Below, in pieces: positions 1 to 9,970 of a stretch of 64,000 nucleotides of DNA (position 1 is its first letter; every line of letters begins with the position of its first letter). The stretch lies in contig CALYLW010000428.1 in NCBI GenBank assembly GCA_944989445.1, positions 514,212-578,211 of the forward strand, read 5' to 3'. The notes below the pieces were generated by a model. It worked only from the letters and a program-made list of their open reading frames with translations, did not search any database and was not told the DNA's origin. This DNA is from Ampullaceana balthica. Lineage: Eukaryota > Mollusca > Gastropoda > Lymnaeidae. The translations under genes were made by a program, and so were the position numbers.

Positions 1-255
1 ACCCAGTGAAGGACGAGAAATCAGCAAGCATTTTCCCAGCGTCCTTCACGCCACTGAAATATGAGGGCCCTGATCCTGAGCCAGAGAGTGATGAGCTTTT
101 GGGCCCAGTTGAGAGCCCCTTCCCGTCTGAGACCTTTCGTTACAACTTCTCTCATTTCATGCAGCTGGATGCATTCAACACAAGGGGGGATCCCTTTCTT
201 CTGTATCCGTATACACCATTTGAACCTTGGCTTCCATCTGAGGCAAAGTTTCTTG
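1..255 (+). CDS. EXTL3: EXTL3 exon a (5' end possibly outside window)
   Basis: Open from base 3 in the frame of codon 6-8. It encodes the linker before the GT64 domain, including [40 protein letters not shown] and KFL, typical of EXTL3. It ends in the middle of a glycine codon (phase 1) at a GTAGGT donor at 256. A CAG at 4-6 could in principle be a splice acceptor, but with only five bases upstream this cannot be judged. The codon at 6 is GTG, not a start. Confidence 0.9.
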
Positions 256-3200
256 GTAGGTATTTTAGTCACATCCACGTATTGGAATTTTAAAAATTAA
301 TTATTCAATTTTTGAAACTTTGGTCATTGAACTGTTATATATTTGTGTTTAGCCCATTGTATAATTTATGAATTTGGTTGGTTAGCTGAGCCAAATGCTT
401 TGGCTGTGGTGCTAAGATTTTACATTCATTTACACATTTTTAAACTGCGCATATTTCAATTATTGTTTAATACTTTGCCCTTGTCCTTTAATGTTAAAGC
501 TATGGTGAAATATTAAACATTGTGGTCTCTATTTAAAAACGTAAAATTTACCCACATGGTAATTTATAAGCAAAACTACTAAAGTGAAAACTGAACACTG
601 TGAAGTTTTCACAGAAATATTAATTACTAGATCCCACCCGCGGCATACCATAAACTGTGATTGTTAGACCCTATGAAGGGTCATCCGTCGTTCTGGCGAA
701 TTATATATACAGTAGAACCCACTTAACTCGCCAACCCTATTAAGTCGACGTTTTTTATTGGAACCGCCAAATTCTTTCTTTGTCTTAGAATATTCTCATC
801 GGTTATGTCGATTCTTTTAAGTCGCCGAACCCTAATATCTCGAGCACAAAAGGGGGGCAAATTTGCAACTTAACGTTGGTTATCTCTATCCCCGTCTGTT
901 AGCCTAGCGAAGCACTCTCGTATTTTTAGTTAAAAATAGCATCGAAATCTCTCTTTCCTCGAGATTTCTGACTATTGTGTGATTCTACGAGATTTCCTAA
1001 AAAATTACCGGATTTTTTAATCTTGTTTCACTTTGATCCGTGTGTGAATTAGTTTGACGCGTCTTTATCGAGTATGTATTCCCCCGAGGCGCTAAAAAAT
1101 TGCGTTATTGGTCTTTAATCGTCATTATTTCGCTGTGCATGTTATATTATTATTAAACTTAATTCATTTCTTGATGCATTAATTATTTTATTTTTTAAGA
1201 TAAACAAATATCTTTAGATAAGAAAATAAAGGTTTGTATCGAGAATCGATGGTGGATTTTATTTTATATTGGTAAATTTCTGCTGTTAGTTTATGCATAT
1301 ATGCCTTTTGTTGTTAGCAAACATGTATGTACATTTTTATAGCATGCCGATCGCCTCATCAAACAAATAACAGCAACGCTGTTGTGTTAAAAAAAAACTC
1401 CAAAAACACGTGCATGTACATTCTCATTTATTAACGCTAGTGATGGGACGATACCAAAATCATAGGGTGTAAACAAGGCTCCCCAGATTTTAGGATATAT
1501 AATATAACAGACTACAGACAGTTTACCCACCCCCACTCTCAATCTCCCACATCATTGTTGTTGTTGGTTAGTCCGATTAGCATCAAGTTACAGAAGGAAT
1601 TCTTAGTCCATTGTAAGCTGAAGGGACGGACCCAAGGAAGATAGTTTGGAAGAGAATGGTTTGGGGACAATGAGGGGATGTGTAGGTTACACGGGGCGGG
1701 TTATTTATTAGTGTAGCTTGTAAGGAAAGTCATGCAAGTGCCCTCCAAGGCACAGTATTGCTCAACTGGGAGCACGCAAGAGAGGCGACAAAATGTCACG
1801 TGGAGATGCGGCGTGGCGGGGCAGGAGTAGCTGAATTCGTTATATACTAGGGAAAAAAACAGCGCTAACGCAACAAAGGTTTATATTTAAACGGTCCTTA
1901 AAAACGAACGGTCTTTACAACCTTCGGAAAGAGTGAAGAAATATTAGGGTCCCGATATTCCGATACAATTCCAATTAATCGTCCCATCACTAATTAACGC
2001 ACATCATGTACATAAAGAAATTTCAAGCACATGTTAATATTTTGCCGCCATATTGGTTTTCGTTTAACTCGATCATTGGTTAGGTCGACGCCTTTTGGCA
2101 AACCCCTAGGCCGTCGACTTAACCGGGTTCTACTGTATAATTATTAATATGCTACTTTTTTGGAAAGTAGATGGTGAAAAATTTATGGGCAATTTTTTTT
2201 CGCTATGCTGGCTAAGGTTTTAAAAACTGATGACATCATTAAAATTGATTTTGCGGCTTAAATTAAAAATCAATTGATATTGACGTAATAATTTTGTGTT
2301 TGCCCCTTTTCATAAAATCAGGCTCCAATTATGGGTTCAGACCGGTGGCTAAAGGTGCAGGGGGTGACGGCAAGGAGTTTAGCGAGTCTCTTGGTGGAAA
2401 CTCCGCCCCGGGAGCAGTTCACAAGTAAGTCTGCCTCTAGAAATGTTTTAGTTTAATAGACTTTAAATATTCCTGATTCAGCATTGCTTTTGTATTTTAC
2501 CATTTACATCTGTCTTAAAAAGTTTCATTCTGTATTAGGACATTAAACAACCCCGTAAAAACAATGTTTTTGACTATAAATCCCTTATATATGAGACATA
2601 ACTAAAAGTATTGATCATGTTCAAACGCGACAAACATTTACAGACTGACACCGACTTATATCCCTTGGCTTTAAACCGCTTGAAGGGGGGGAGGGGGTGT
2701 GGACGTTGATGGGTGGCGTCAACGTGTGAACTCAACTGGCACGCGGTAGAAAAACAATAACAAATTGTGAAATTGAATTACATATGTTATATAGAGATAA
2801 ACTAAAAATGCATTAATTTAATTACGGTACGTTCGATTGATCTGAAATTTTGATACGATGCATTGTTAGGTGACATGAGTCTATGTGCCAAATTTCAGCT
2901 CGATGGCATCATGGGAAGTGTGTCATTTTTTTACTTTTGTTTTTCCGCCCGACGTGCGAAGAGATGACGACAGAGAGAGAGACAAGATTTTGAGGTTAAT
3001 ATAAGGGATTTAAGAAAAACACAATCCATATAATTTATAACTGAAATGCAGGGTTTCTCTAACCTTCTTTATATTCTCCACCCCATTTGAATTGTTTCGA
3101 ATCATAAGCCTCTCACCCCTAGTGAATAAACTGAAATGCTATGGTGACTAAAAATAGCAGTTTTTTTCCTTTCACTGCTGAGACCTGTCGGACTTTCAAA

Positions 3201-6200
3201 AATAAAATTGTGACTTTCATACCCATTCTGTAGGACGTTATTGAAAAAAAATATATATGTACCTAAATCAGGACTTAAAAGTCTGTGTGGTCAGTGGTCA
3301 CCTCGGGTAGGGAGACCATGCCATTCAACTAAAGTGTTTAATTTTGAATATCTTTAAAGAGCATGGGAAGAATGAGTTTGGGAGGCAGAGGTCGGGAGTG
3401 CCTTAGAAGTTTGTGTTAATGATGATGAAAGTGATAATCATTCCCATGATTGTCCCTGTTTGTGATGAGAATAAAAAAGAAATTCCCCTAAAATAGGACC
3501 TGTCGAATGCAGAAAGCAAGGATTTTGTTTCATTGGCAGTTTATTAGCTCTGTATGTCTAAATTCTGTGCAATTCCTTCATCAGTTGTGATGCTGACTTA
3601 TGACAGGGAAGTCGTCCTCATCCAAGCTCTTCATCGATTCAAGGGTCTTCCTTTCCTCAACAAAGTGGTGGTGGTGTGGAATGGAGAGAGTCCCCCCTCA
3701 GTTGACCTCAGGTGGCCAGATATAGGAGTCCCCATCTTGGTAGGCAATTGTTTTGTTTAGTTAGAACTGAGCATGAGCTTTGGCTTTACTTTTAAAAAAA
3801 ACAACAACAATACAATAACAGAAAACTAAGAAAAAAACAAGAGCTAATCACTTGAGGCGTCCACTTTCAAAACCTACTAAGTCAATTTTGTGTGGGAAAA
3901 TGAGTTACTGCATTTTTCTGGTTAAAATGGTAAAACTCTACAGTATTCTTTTGGTTTGGTCATTTAAAACCTAGTAAATCAGCTGTATTTTATTCTTAAA
4001 AAATATGAAACTCTCACAAAATCTGTTAAGTTGCTCAAAAACGAATGCACTTAACTCAAAAACTCTAAAAAGTTACTTGGTAGGTTTTGACAGTGGATTC
4101 TTTACTTGCAAGGCTTCACAGAGTTTATCAATTCCTTCTTTACTCTTATCCCTGAATGTCTGCTTAGCAATTTCAATATACATCTAATGTAAATTTATGT
4201 GCAGGTCCTAAAGACAAGTAAAAACAGCCTCAATAACAGGTTTCTGCCGTATGATGTGATAGAGACAGAGGCCATCCTCAGCATCGATGATGATGCGCAC
4301 CTTCGACACGATGAGATAGTCTTTGGTTTCAGGTAAAAAAAAACTTCTTCTTTTTTTGAGCCAATTAAAAACCACTAGCCCTTTTATAATCATTTATGTA
4401 AATTTTAGTCCCTAAAAGAATGATGTCTTTAAATTGGGAACGTAATGATGGTTGGTCTAAGTTATTAGTTCTGGTCCATGCAACAAATAAACACATAATC
4501 TCTCCTGTGTAAAAAAAATTACACCCGTTTTCTTAATACTACTTAAAATTAATTGAAAAAAAAACCCAATTCCAGGTAAATGAAAACTCTGCTATTGCGT
4601 ATTGTTTTTATTGTAGAGTCTGGCGAGAGGAGAGATCCCGAGTGGTAGGTTTCCCCGGCCGGTACCATGCCTGGGATGCCAGGCACCAGTCCTGGAACTA
4701 CAACTCCAACTACTCCTGTGAGCTGTCCATGGTGTTGACAGGAGCTGCCTTCTTCCACAAGGTAGGTGATGGGCCACACATATTTTTTATTGTGTGTGCT
4801 GTCGCCAGAACAGACGGCACTCAGCCAAATTGTTGCTATCACTATTAAATTAAGTAGCTTTCCATTTGTGAAATGAAGAAAATATATGTGAGGCTCAGGC
4901 CTGCACTAATTTTGCTAATGAAGTGATATTTTATAATGTATTTGATTAACACTGAAGCCCAAGGATTCTTCAATGGCATTTGTGTTATAAGGAAAAAAAA
5001 TCCTACGATAAGAGAATTTTTCTCCTTCTACTGTTAATCTAGTCTTTTAAGATATTTGTTCCTCTTCTATCCACATTTCATATTGCTCCCTTCTGGTTTA
5101 AGATATGGAAATAAATGATGACATTAGAGAGAATATATATCACCGGTAGAGGAAATAAATAACATTAGAGAAAATATATATCACCGGTAGAGGAAATAAA
5201 TAACATTAGAGAGAATATATATCACCGGTAGAGGAAATAAATAACTTTGTAAATTTTTTTCCCCCTTTTCCAGTACTACACATACTTGTACAGCCATGTC
5301 ATGCCCCAGGCCATTCGGGACAAAGTTGACGAGTACATGAACTGTGAGGACATAGCCATGAACTTTCTGGTCTCACACATTACAAGGAAACCCCCTGTGA
5401 AGGTGAGTTTATGCTCAGCTACTCATTCGGTCAAAGGGGGGTCAAGCTAATCCTTACAGTCTGGCATGCTGTCAACGTAATTGAGATTCAACGAGTTATA
5501 CTAATTAATGTTAAAGGAGAAATGTATTTAATTCAGCCGGGCCCATCAATGTTAAAGGAGAAATGTATTTAATTCAGCTGGGCCCATTAACGTTTAAAGC
5601 CCCATAAGGTTTTTGGTAAACTTCCGCCTCAGTCCCGTAAGAATTTCTTGTATCGCGATCGACTGGTTATGAAATTTAAAAAATTGCCGTAAATGTATTT
5701 ATAATGTTATTGTCATACTGACTTCATCTTTTAGAATAAGAATGGTTATTTTAAGTTATCCAAAAGACCGTTTTGAGTTTAATACTATTTTACCTGTAGT
5801 TTAGTACTATTATTTTTACAAAAAAGTATAGCGAAATCACATTTTCAACAAAAAAAAAGTAAAAACTACCCCGAAACTTCACGAATCGAGTGAAAACATG
5901 AGCGAAGGCAATCGCCGCCATTGCCGGAAGTCGAATACATCATCTATCCCGCACTGAATAGTTTTTACTTTCTGTGATTTCGTTTTTAAAAAGAGTACTA
6001 TCGAGGCGCGCTTTGGTAATAGAGGCTAGGTGCGCATTACTGCGCTTTGTCAAATTAAACATTAATGTTAAAGGAGAAATGTATTTAATTCAGCCGGGCC
6101 CATCAATGTTAAAGGAGAAATGAATTTAATTCAGCCGGGCCCTTTAATGTTAAAGGAGAAATGCATTTAATTCAGCCGGGCCCATTAATGTTAAAGGAGA

Positions 6201-7938
6201 AATGTATTTAATTCAGCCGGTCCCATTAATGTTAAAGGAGAAATGTATTTAATTCAGCCGGGCCCTTTAATGTTAGAGGAGAAATGTATTTAATTCAGCC
6301 GGGCCCATCAATGTTAAAGGAGAAATGTATTTAATTCAGCCGGGCCCATTAATGTTAAAGGAGAAATGTATTTAATTCAGCCAGGCCCATTAATGTTAAA
6401 GGAGAAATGTATTTAATTCAGCCGGGCCCATCAATGTTAAAGGAGAAATGAATTTAATTCAGCCGGGCCCTTTAATGTTAAAGGAGAAATGTATTTAATT
6501 CAGCCGGGCCCATTAATGTTAAAGGAGAAATGTATTTAATTCAGCCGGTCCCATTAATGTTAAAGGAGAAATGTATTTAATTCAGCCGGGCCCTTTAATG
6601 TTAGAGGAGAAATGTATTTAATTCAGCCGGGCCCATCAATGTTAAAGGAGAAATGTATTTAATTCAGCCGGGCCCATTAATGTTAAAGGAGAAATGTATT
6701 TAATTCAGCCAGGCCCATTAATGTTAAAGGAGAAATGTATTTAATTCAGCCGGGCCAATTAATCTTAAAGGAGAAATGTATTTAATTCAGCCGGGCCCAT
6801 CAATGTTAAAGGAGAAATGTATTTAATTCAGCCAGGCCAATTAATCTTAAAGGAGAAATGTATTTATCTCAGCCGGGCCAATTAATGTTAAAGGAGAAAT
6901 GTATTTAATTCAGCCGGGCCAATTAATCTTAAAGGAGAAATGTATTTAATTCAGCCGGGCCCATCAATGTTAAAGGAGAAATGTATTTAATTCAGCCGGG
7001 CCAATTAATCTTAAAGGAGAAATGTATTTAATTCAGCCGGGCCAATTAATCTTAAAGGAGAAATGTATTTAATTCAGCCGGGCCCATTAATGTTAAAGGA
7101 GAAATGTATTTAATTCAGCCGGGCCAATTAATCTTAAAGGAGAAATGTATTTAATTCAGCCGGGCCCATCAATGTTAAAGGAGAAATGTATTTAATTCAG
7201 CCGGGCCCATTAATGTTAAAGGAGAAATGTATTTAATTCAGCCGGTCCCTCCACCTTAATTTATGTGTGTGCTAGGTTGTATGGTTTTGTTTTTCCTTCA
7301 AAAGCTCCTGTTATGCTTAATTTCCGTCCATATGTTTTTATTTTGTTAAGTCAGTAGAATGTTAAAGGACTTTAAATATAATTGTAATTTATGCAATCTT
7401 CACATGAATTTTTTTGTTTTTAACAGTAAGACTTAATGCACCTTGGAAATGTTTATATCAGCCCTTCCAACAGAAGGGACACTAAAAGCTTTGCAAGCAA
7501 ACATACTTAAAATCCTTTATTACAAAAATTGGGAAGTTAAATTTAAAAATAACATTTAATGAATACAATTCATTATCTATGGAATCTATGGTCTGAGATG
7601 ACTTTTTAAGTTAGAAAAGGATTTTTTAAATTTTTTAAAAGGCAGGATACATTATTTATATTCCAACTATGACTTCTACTTCTTGGTACAACTGATTATA
7701 AACACACCAAATTACTTTAAAATCTTAGGTGACCTCGAGATGGACATTCCGTTGCCCCGGCTGCCCTACCACGCTGTCCAGCAACTCCAGCCACTTTGAG
7801 GAGAGACACAAATGCATAAACTTCTTCACTCAGGTCTATGGGTACACACCTTTATACTACACACAGTACAGGGTTGACTCGGTGCTCTTTAAGACCAGGA
7901 TAGCCCACGACAAGACAAAGTGCTTCAAGTATATCTAG
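1..7938 (+). CDS. EXTL3: Exostosin-like 3 (EXTL3) gene, C-terminal seven coding exons, 5' part outside window
   Basis: EXTL3 is a Golgi type II membrane glycosyltransferase that adds the first GlcNAc to the linkage tetrasaccharide, starting heparan-sulfate chains. Joined exons give about 372 residues, matching the C-terminal 40% of a family of about 900 residues. They contain the start of the GT64 domain ([15 protein letters not shown]), the acidic DDD metal/UDP-sugar motif within [39 protein letters not shown], and the C-terminal WTFRCPGCP and [10 protein letters not shown]. Exons: before 1-255, 2322-2424, 3585-3739, 4205-4332, 4617-4761, 5274-5402, 7729-7938. All introns are GT..AG and all phases agree, except for one surplus base in exon 2 that would break the frame. 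Assignment to EXTL3 rather than EXT1, EXT2 or EXTL2 rests on remembered family motifs. The N-terminal exostosin domain lies upstream of the window. Confidence 0.93.
710..2135. mobile_element. Non-autonomous pogo/Tigger-like DNA transposon in EXTL3 intron 1
   Basis: Inverted termini CAGTAGAACCC (710-720) and GGGTTCTACTG (2125-2135) are perfect for 11 bp, with related sequence further in (CACTTAACTCG against AAGTCGACGG on the other strand). The element is flanked by TA on both sides (708-709, 2136-2137), the duplication expected for Tc1/mariner/pogo. CAGTARAACC ends are characteristic of pogo/Tigger. No transposase reading frame is seen. A hAT MITE sits inside it. Confidence 0.85.
1438..1992. 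mobile_element. hAT-type MITE nested in the pogo-like element
   Basis: Termini TAGTGATGGGACGAT (1438-1452) and ATCGTCCCATCACTA (1978-1992) are perfect inverted repeats. The 8-bp target duplication ATTAACGC occurs at 1430-1437 and 1993-2000, diagnostic of hAT. About 555 bp with no open frame, so non-autonomous. The nesting order shows it arrived after the pogo-like element. Confidence 0.93.
2322..2424 (+). CDS. EXTL3: EXTL3 exon b, carries a +1 frameshift
   Basis: Acceptor AATCAG at 2316-2321, donor GTAAGT at 2425. The reading is [20 protein letters not shown] then SESLGGN; it should continue into PREQFT, but that text lies one base further on. Between AAC (2399-2401) and CCC (2406-2408) there are four bases (TCCG) where three are needed. 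Read as it stands, the next exon meets TGA almost at once. One base fewer restores both the family motif and the exon phase, so this is most simply an assembly/base-calling error or an individual null allele. Confidence 0.88.
2555..3022 (-). mobile_element. Diverged copy of dispersed repeat family A (ATAAATCC-ended) in EXTL3 intron 2
   Basis: Starts with TTTTTGACTATAAATCCC and GAGACATAACTAAAAG, contains TTCGATTGATCTGAAATTTT, and ends with AAGGGATTTAAG. The same order of blocks is seen at 34822-35258 and, on the other strand, at 38106-38580 and 53688-54705. Ends are imperfect inverted repeats. No coding capacity. Superfamily not assigned. Confidence 0.65.
3585..3739 (+). CDS. EXTL3: EXTL3 exon c, start of the GT64 fold
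   Basis: Acceptor ..TTCATCAG at 3577-3584, donor GTAGGC at 3740. It starts with two bases that complete an isoleucine codon and encodes [33 protein letters not shown] and WPDIGVPIL, the first beta-alpha units of the nucleotide-binding half of the GT64 domain. Length is 155 nt, ending on a codon boundary. Confidence 0.93.
4205..4332 (+). CDS. EXTL3: EXTL3 exon d with the DDD metal-binding motif
   Basis: Acceptor TGCAG at 4200-4204, donor GTAAAA at 4333. Encodes [20 protein letters not shown] then [15 protein letters not shown]. The DDD triplet is the DxD-type motif that co-ordinates divalent metal and the UDP-sugar in GT64 enzymes. Ends in phase 2, completed as arginine by the next exon. Confidence 0.94.
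4617..4761 (+). CDS. EXTL3: EXTL3 exon e
   Basis: Acceptor TTGTAG at 4611-4616, donor GTAGGT at 4762. Encodes [20 protein letters not shown], then [20 protein letters not shown] and FFHK, one of the most conserved parts of the domain. 145 nt, in phase with both neighbours. Confidence 0.94.
5107..5245 (+). repeat. 41-bp tandem repeat, three copies, in EXTL3 intron 5
   Basis: Units begin GGAAATAAATAACATTAGAG and end TATATATCACCGGTAGA at 5107 (44 bp variant), 5151 and 5192, plus a 13-bp partial copy. It lies about 30 bp before the acceptor of exon f. Confidence 0.93.
5274..5402 (+). CDS. EXTL3: EXTL3 exon f
   Basis: Pyrimidine-rich acceptor CCCCCTTTTCCAG at 5261-5273, donor GTGAGT at 5403. Encodes 43 residues including [40 protein letters not shown]. 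The CEDIAMNF segment supplies acidic active-site residues in GT64 enzymes. The intron just before it holds a short 41-bp tandem repeat (5107-5245). Confidence 0.94.
5503..5590 (+). repeat. Detached two-unit piece of the 41-bp minisatellite
   Basis: Two units of the intron-6 repeat (TTAATGTTAAAGGAGAAATG ... CAGCCGGGCCC) stand alone here. About 465 bp of non-repeat DNA (5591-6057) separates them from the main array. Either non-repeat DNA was inserted into the array or the array spread around it. Confidence 0.9.
6058..7247 (+). repeat. 41-bp minisatellite, about 29 units, EXTL3 intron 6
   Basis: The unit runs ATTAATGTTAAAGGAGAAAT ... TTTAATTCAGCCGGGCCC. Diagnostic variants (CATCAATG followed by GAATTTAATT; GGTCCC; TTAGAGG; CCAGGCCC) recur exactly 328 bp apart (6101 and 6429), so two blocks of eight units form a higher-order repeat. 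Beyond 6757 a different variant (CCAATTAATC) predominates. It makes up half of the 2.3-kb intron. Confidence 0.97.
7729..7938 (+). CDS. EXTL3: EXTL3 terminal coding exon g with stop codon
   Basis: Acceptor ATCTTAG at 7722-7728. Encodes [20 protein letters not shown], then [24 protein letters not shown] and [10 protein letters not shown], and stops at TAG 7936-7938, where the family normally ends. The four cysteines of the C-terminal disulfide region are present. Its last 105 coding bases are repeated immediately downstream (see the 113-bp duplication). Confidence 0.95.
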   Translation: MTSRWTFRCPGCPTTLSSNSSHFEERHKCINFFTQVYGYTPLYYTQYRVDSVLFKTRIAHDKTKCFKYI

Positions 7939-8059
7939 CGGTGTTTGTCTATGGATACACACCTTTATACTAAACACAGTACAGGGTTGACTCGGTGCTC
8001 TTTCAGACCAGGATAGCCCACGACAAGACAAAGTGCTTCAAGTATATCTAGTGGTGTGT
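7834..8059 (+). repeat. 113-bp tandem duplication of the EXTL3 C-terminus/stop region
   Basis: Copy 1 is 7834-7946 (last 35 codons, TAG and 8 bases); copy 2 is 7947-8059. Copy 2 lies after the stop, so it would be 3' UTR. It differs at a few places, including TAC to TAA (a stop inside the copy) and AAG to CAG. High identity points to a fairly recent duplication now free of coding constraint. Confidence 0.95.
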
Positions 8060-9970
8060 GTATGGTTTTTGGTGTGCCTTGAATGGGAAAAGGAAAAAAA
8101 AACAAAGAGAACATTCTGCTGGTTCTTTTTCAACTAAGAAATCTCCATGACATTATGTTTTTAAGTGCATATTGATATTGACTCTTGGAACACAAGCTCT
8201 GTTTTATTGTTTTACCTTCAATTGAATTGACTGTATCAGGTAACTTAATGTTGAATCATTTAAAATGCTGTGTTGAATCATTTGTGTTTGTGAAAAATGG
8301 AGGGGGGGGGGTTAGAAGTTTTATGGATGTGTTTTGTTTTTTTTGGTGTATCGGAAGACTTGGTATTTTAATTAATCTTCCTTGTTTTTTATTTTACAGT
8401 TTGATCAGTTTCTTGCAAGTATGTTCTCCTCCTTCAGAATTTATAATTGAATTTTGAAAGCTTTCAGCAACTGATTCTGTTGCAGAAAAATACCCCACGA
8501 AGGAAATAAGCTTTAATCCACATTATGAAGAGCTAATCAAATGCTGGGTGCTAGAGGAAAAAAAATAATAAAAAATCATGATATGGGTGTTCAGATCTAT
8601 GCTGTGCATTGTTTTTCTTTATATGGTTGTTTATATACTGTATAATGCTTTGAAATGTTTATCATTTCATTGTTATTGTCATCAAAACCCAAAATCATTG
8701 AATGAGAGAAAACTTCAGGTTAAGTTATAAAAAATTATCTCCTTTCAATTGAAATATGCCCATTATGACTTAAATATTATTTATGCCTCTGTTGTTTTAT
8801 ATTTAAAAATCAATTTTTTGTTTAAAACTTAATTTGTGTGTGTGTGTAATTAATATCTCTTGAAATTTTAGAATCGGTTCTGGTGTTCTGTCAGATTTTA
8901 TTCTGTCAGATTTTATTTTGTGCTAATCATTTAGTTTTTTAAAATATTTTTTTTTGTTGCTTTAGCTGGAGAACAACAAAGGTTATCATTTATCTTAACT
9001 TGTTTGAAATTTTGATTAGTTTACTTAAGCTTTGGCATTTCATCAGCTTCATTCAGCATAATATTACATTTTTGTGAATTTTTAATTTTAAAAAAAATAT
9101 GTGTTCTGATTCTATAAATTATTTATACACCAGCATGCGTCTAGTATGTTGAACATGCTATTTGCTGTCTTCCATAAAAAAAAATGATTAAAAAAAATAA
9201 TGAAATTGTTAACACCATATGGTATTAAAACAAGGAAGCAGATGAAAATTTTAACATCCAGGAAAAAATATGTAAAGAAAAGTGAATCTCCAGCTACTTC
9301 ATGTTAAAAGAAAATGTTAAAAATATTTTCGGTCATTGAAATCTATCAATATGTTTTTATAAATGGAACAATATTTTTGGAATATTTACGTATTTACAAA
9401 TTTGGTTTGAATATATTATTTAGACATTTTACTTTGTATTGTCATAGTACATTACAACATAAGCCGAACAGAGGACTGTTGCCATACCAGGGATATATTT
9501 TGACACTGTGATTTACAAGCTATGAATAGGCTACCTCTATTAAAAACTTCTTACATATGTGAAACATTTATTGTGACTCTTATTTGATGTACTATGTAAT
9601 ATTTTGGAGAAAAAAAACTGATAGCAGCATATAGTGCTGTGCCTTGTAATGATAATTTTTACCAGCTTCATTTAGTTTATCATAGCAACAATGTTTTATT
9701 TTAAAAGTGTTTTAAAAATATATAGTGCTAGAAATAACCTGCCAAACAATGTTGCCCAGAAATAAGTCCTAACAGTTGCAGCTTTCCCTCGACCGAGTAT
9801 GCTAGGAGCACACTTTATCTTTATAAGAATCCCCACCCCCACCCAAAAGCGCGTCCTCTTCCCCCTCGAACTCGGTATAACACACAATCATTGTTTACTA
9901 GCTTGCTTTGCTGGGCCAATTATGTGATACATTAACATTTAACTTCAGGAAAGCTATTTTAGCTGACCTC
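8060..9970 (+). other. EXTL3 3' UTR / downstream AT-rich DNA
   Basis: No further coding exon recognised. The first part is presumably 3' UTR. It is T-rich, with a G9 run near 8303 and several AATAAA-like hexamers. Where the transcript ends cannot be fixed from sequence alone. Confidence 0.5.
8567..8572 (+). terminator. EXTL3: Candidate EXTL3 polyadenylation signal AATAAA
   Basis: AATAAA about 630 bp after the stop codon, followed within 40 bp by GT-rich sequence (GATATGGGTGTTC). Other AATAAA hexamers occur in this AT-rich tract, so the choice is tentative. Confidence 0.35.

Noticed and set aside
5591..6057. TTAA-flanked transposon between two pieces of the 41-bp array
   Set aside because: TTAA occurs near both edges, but no matching inverted ends were found.
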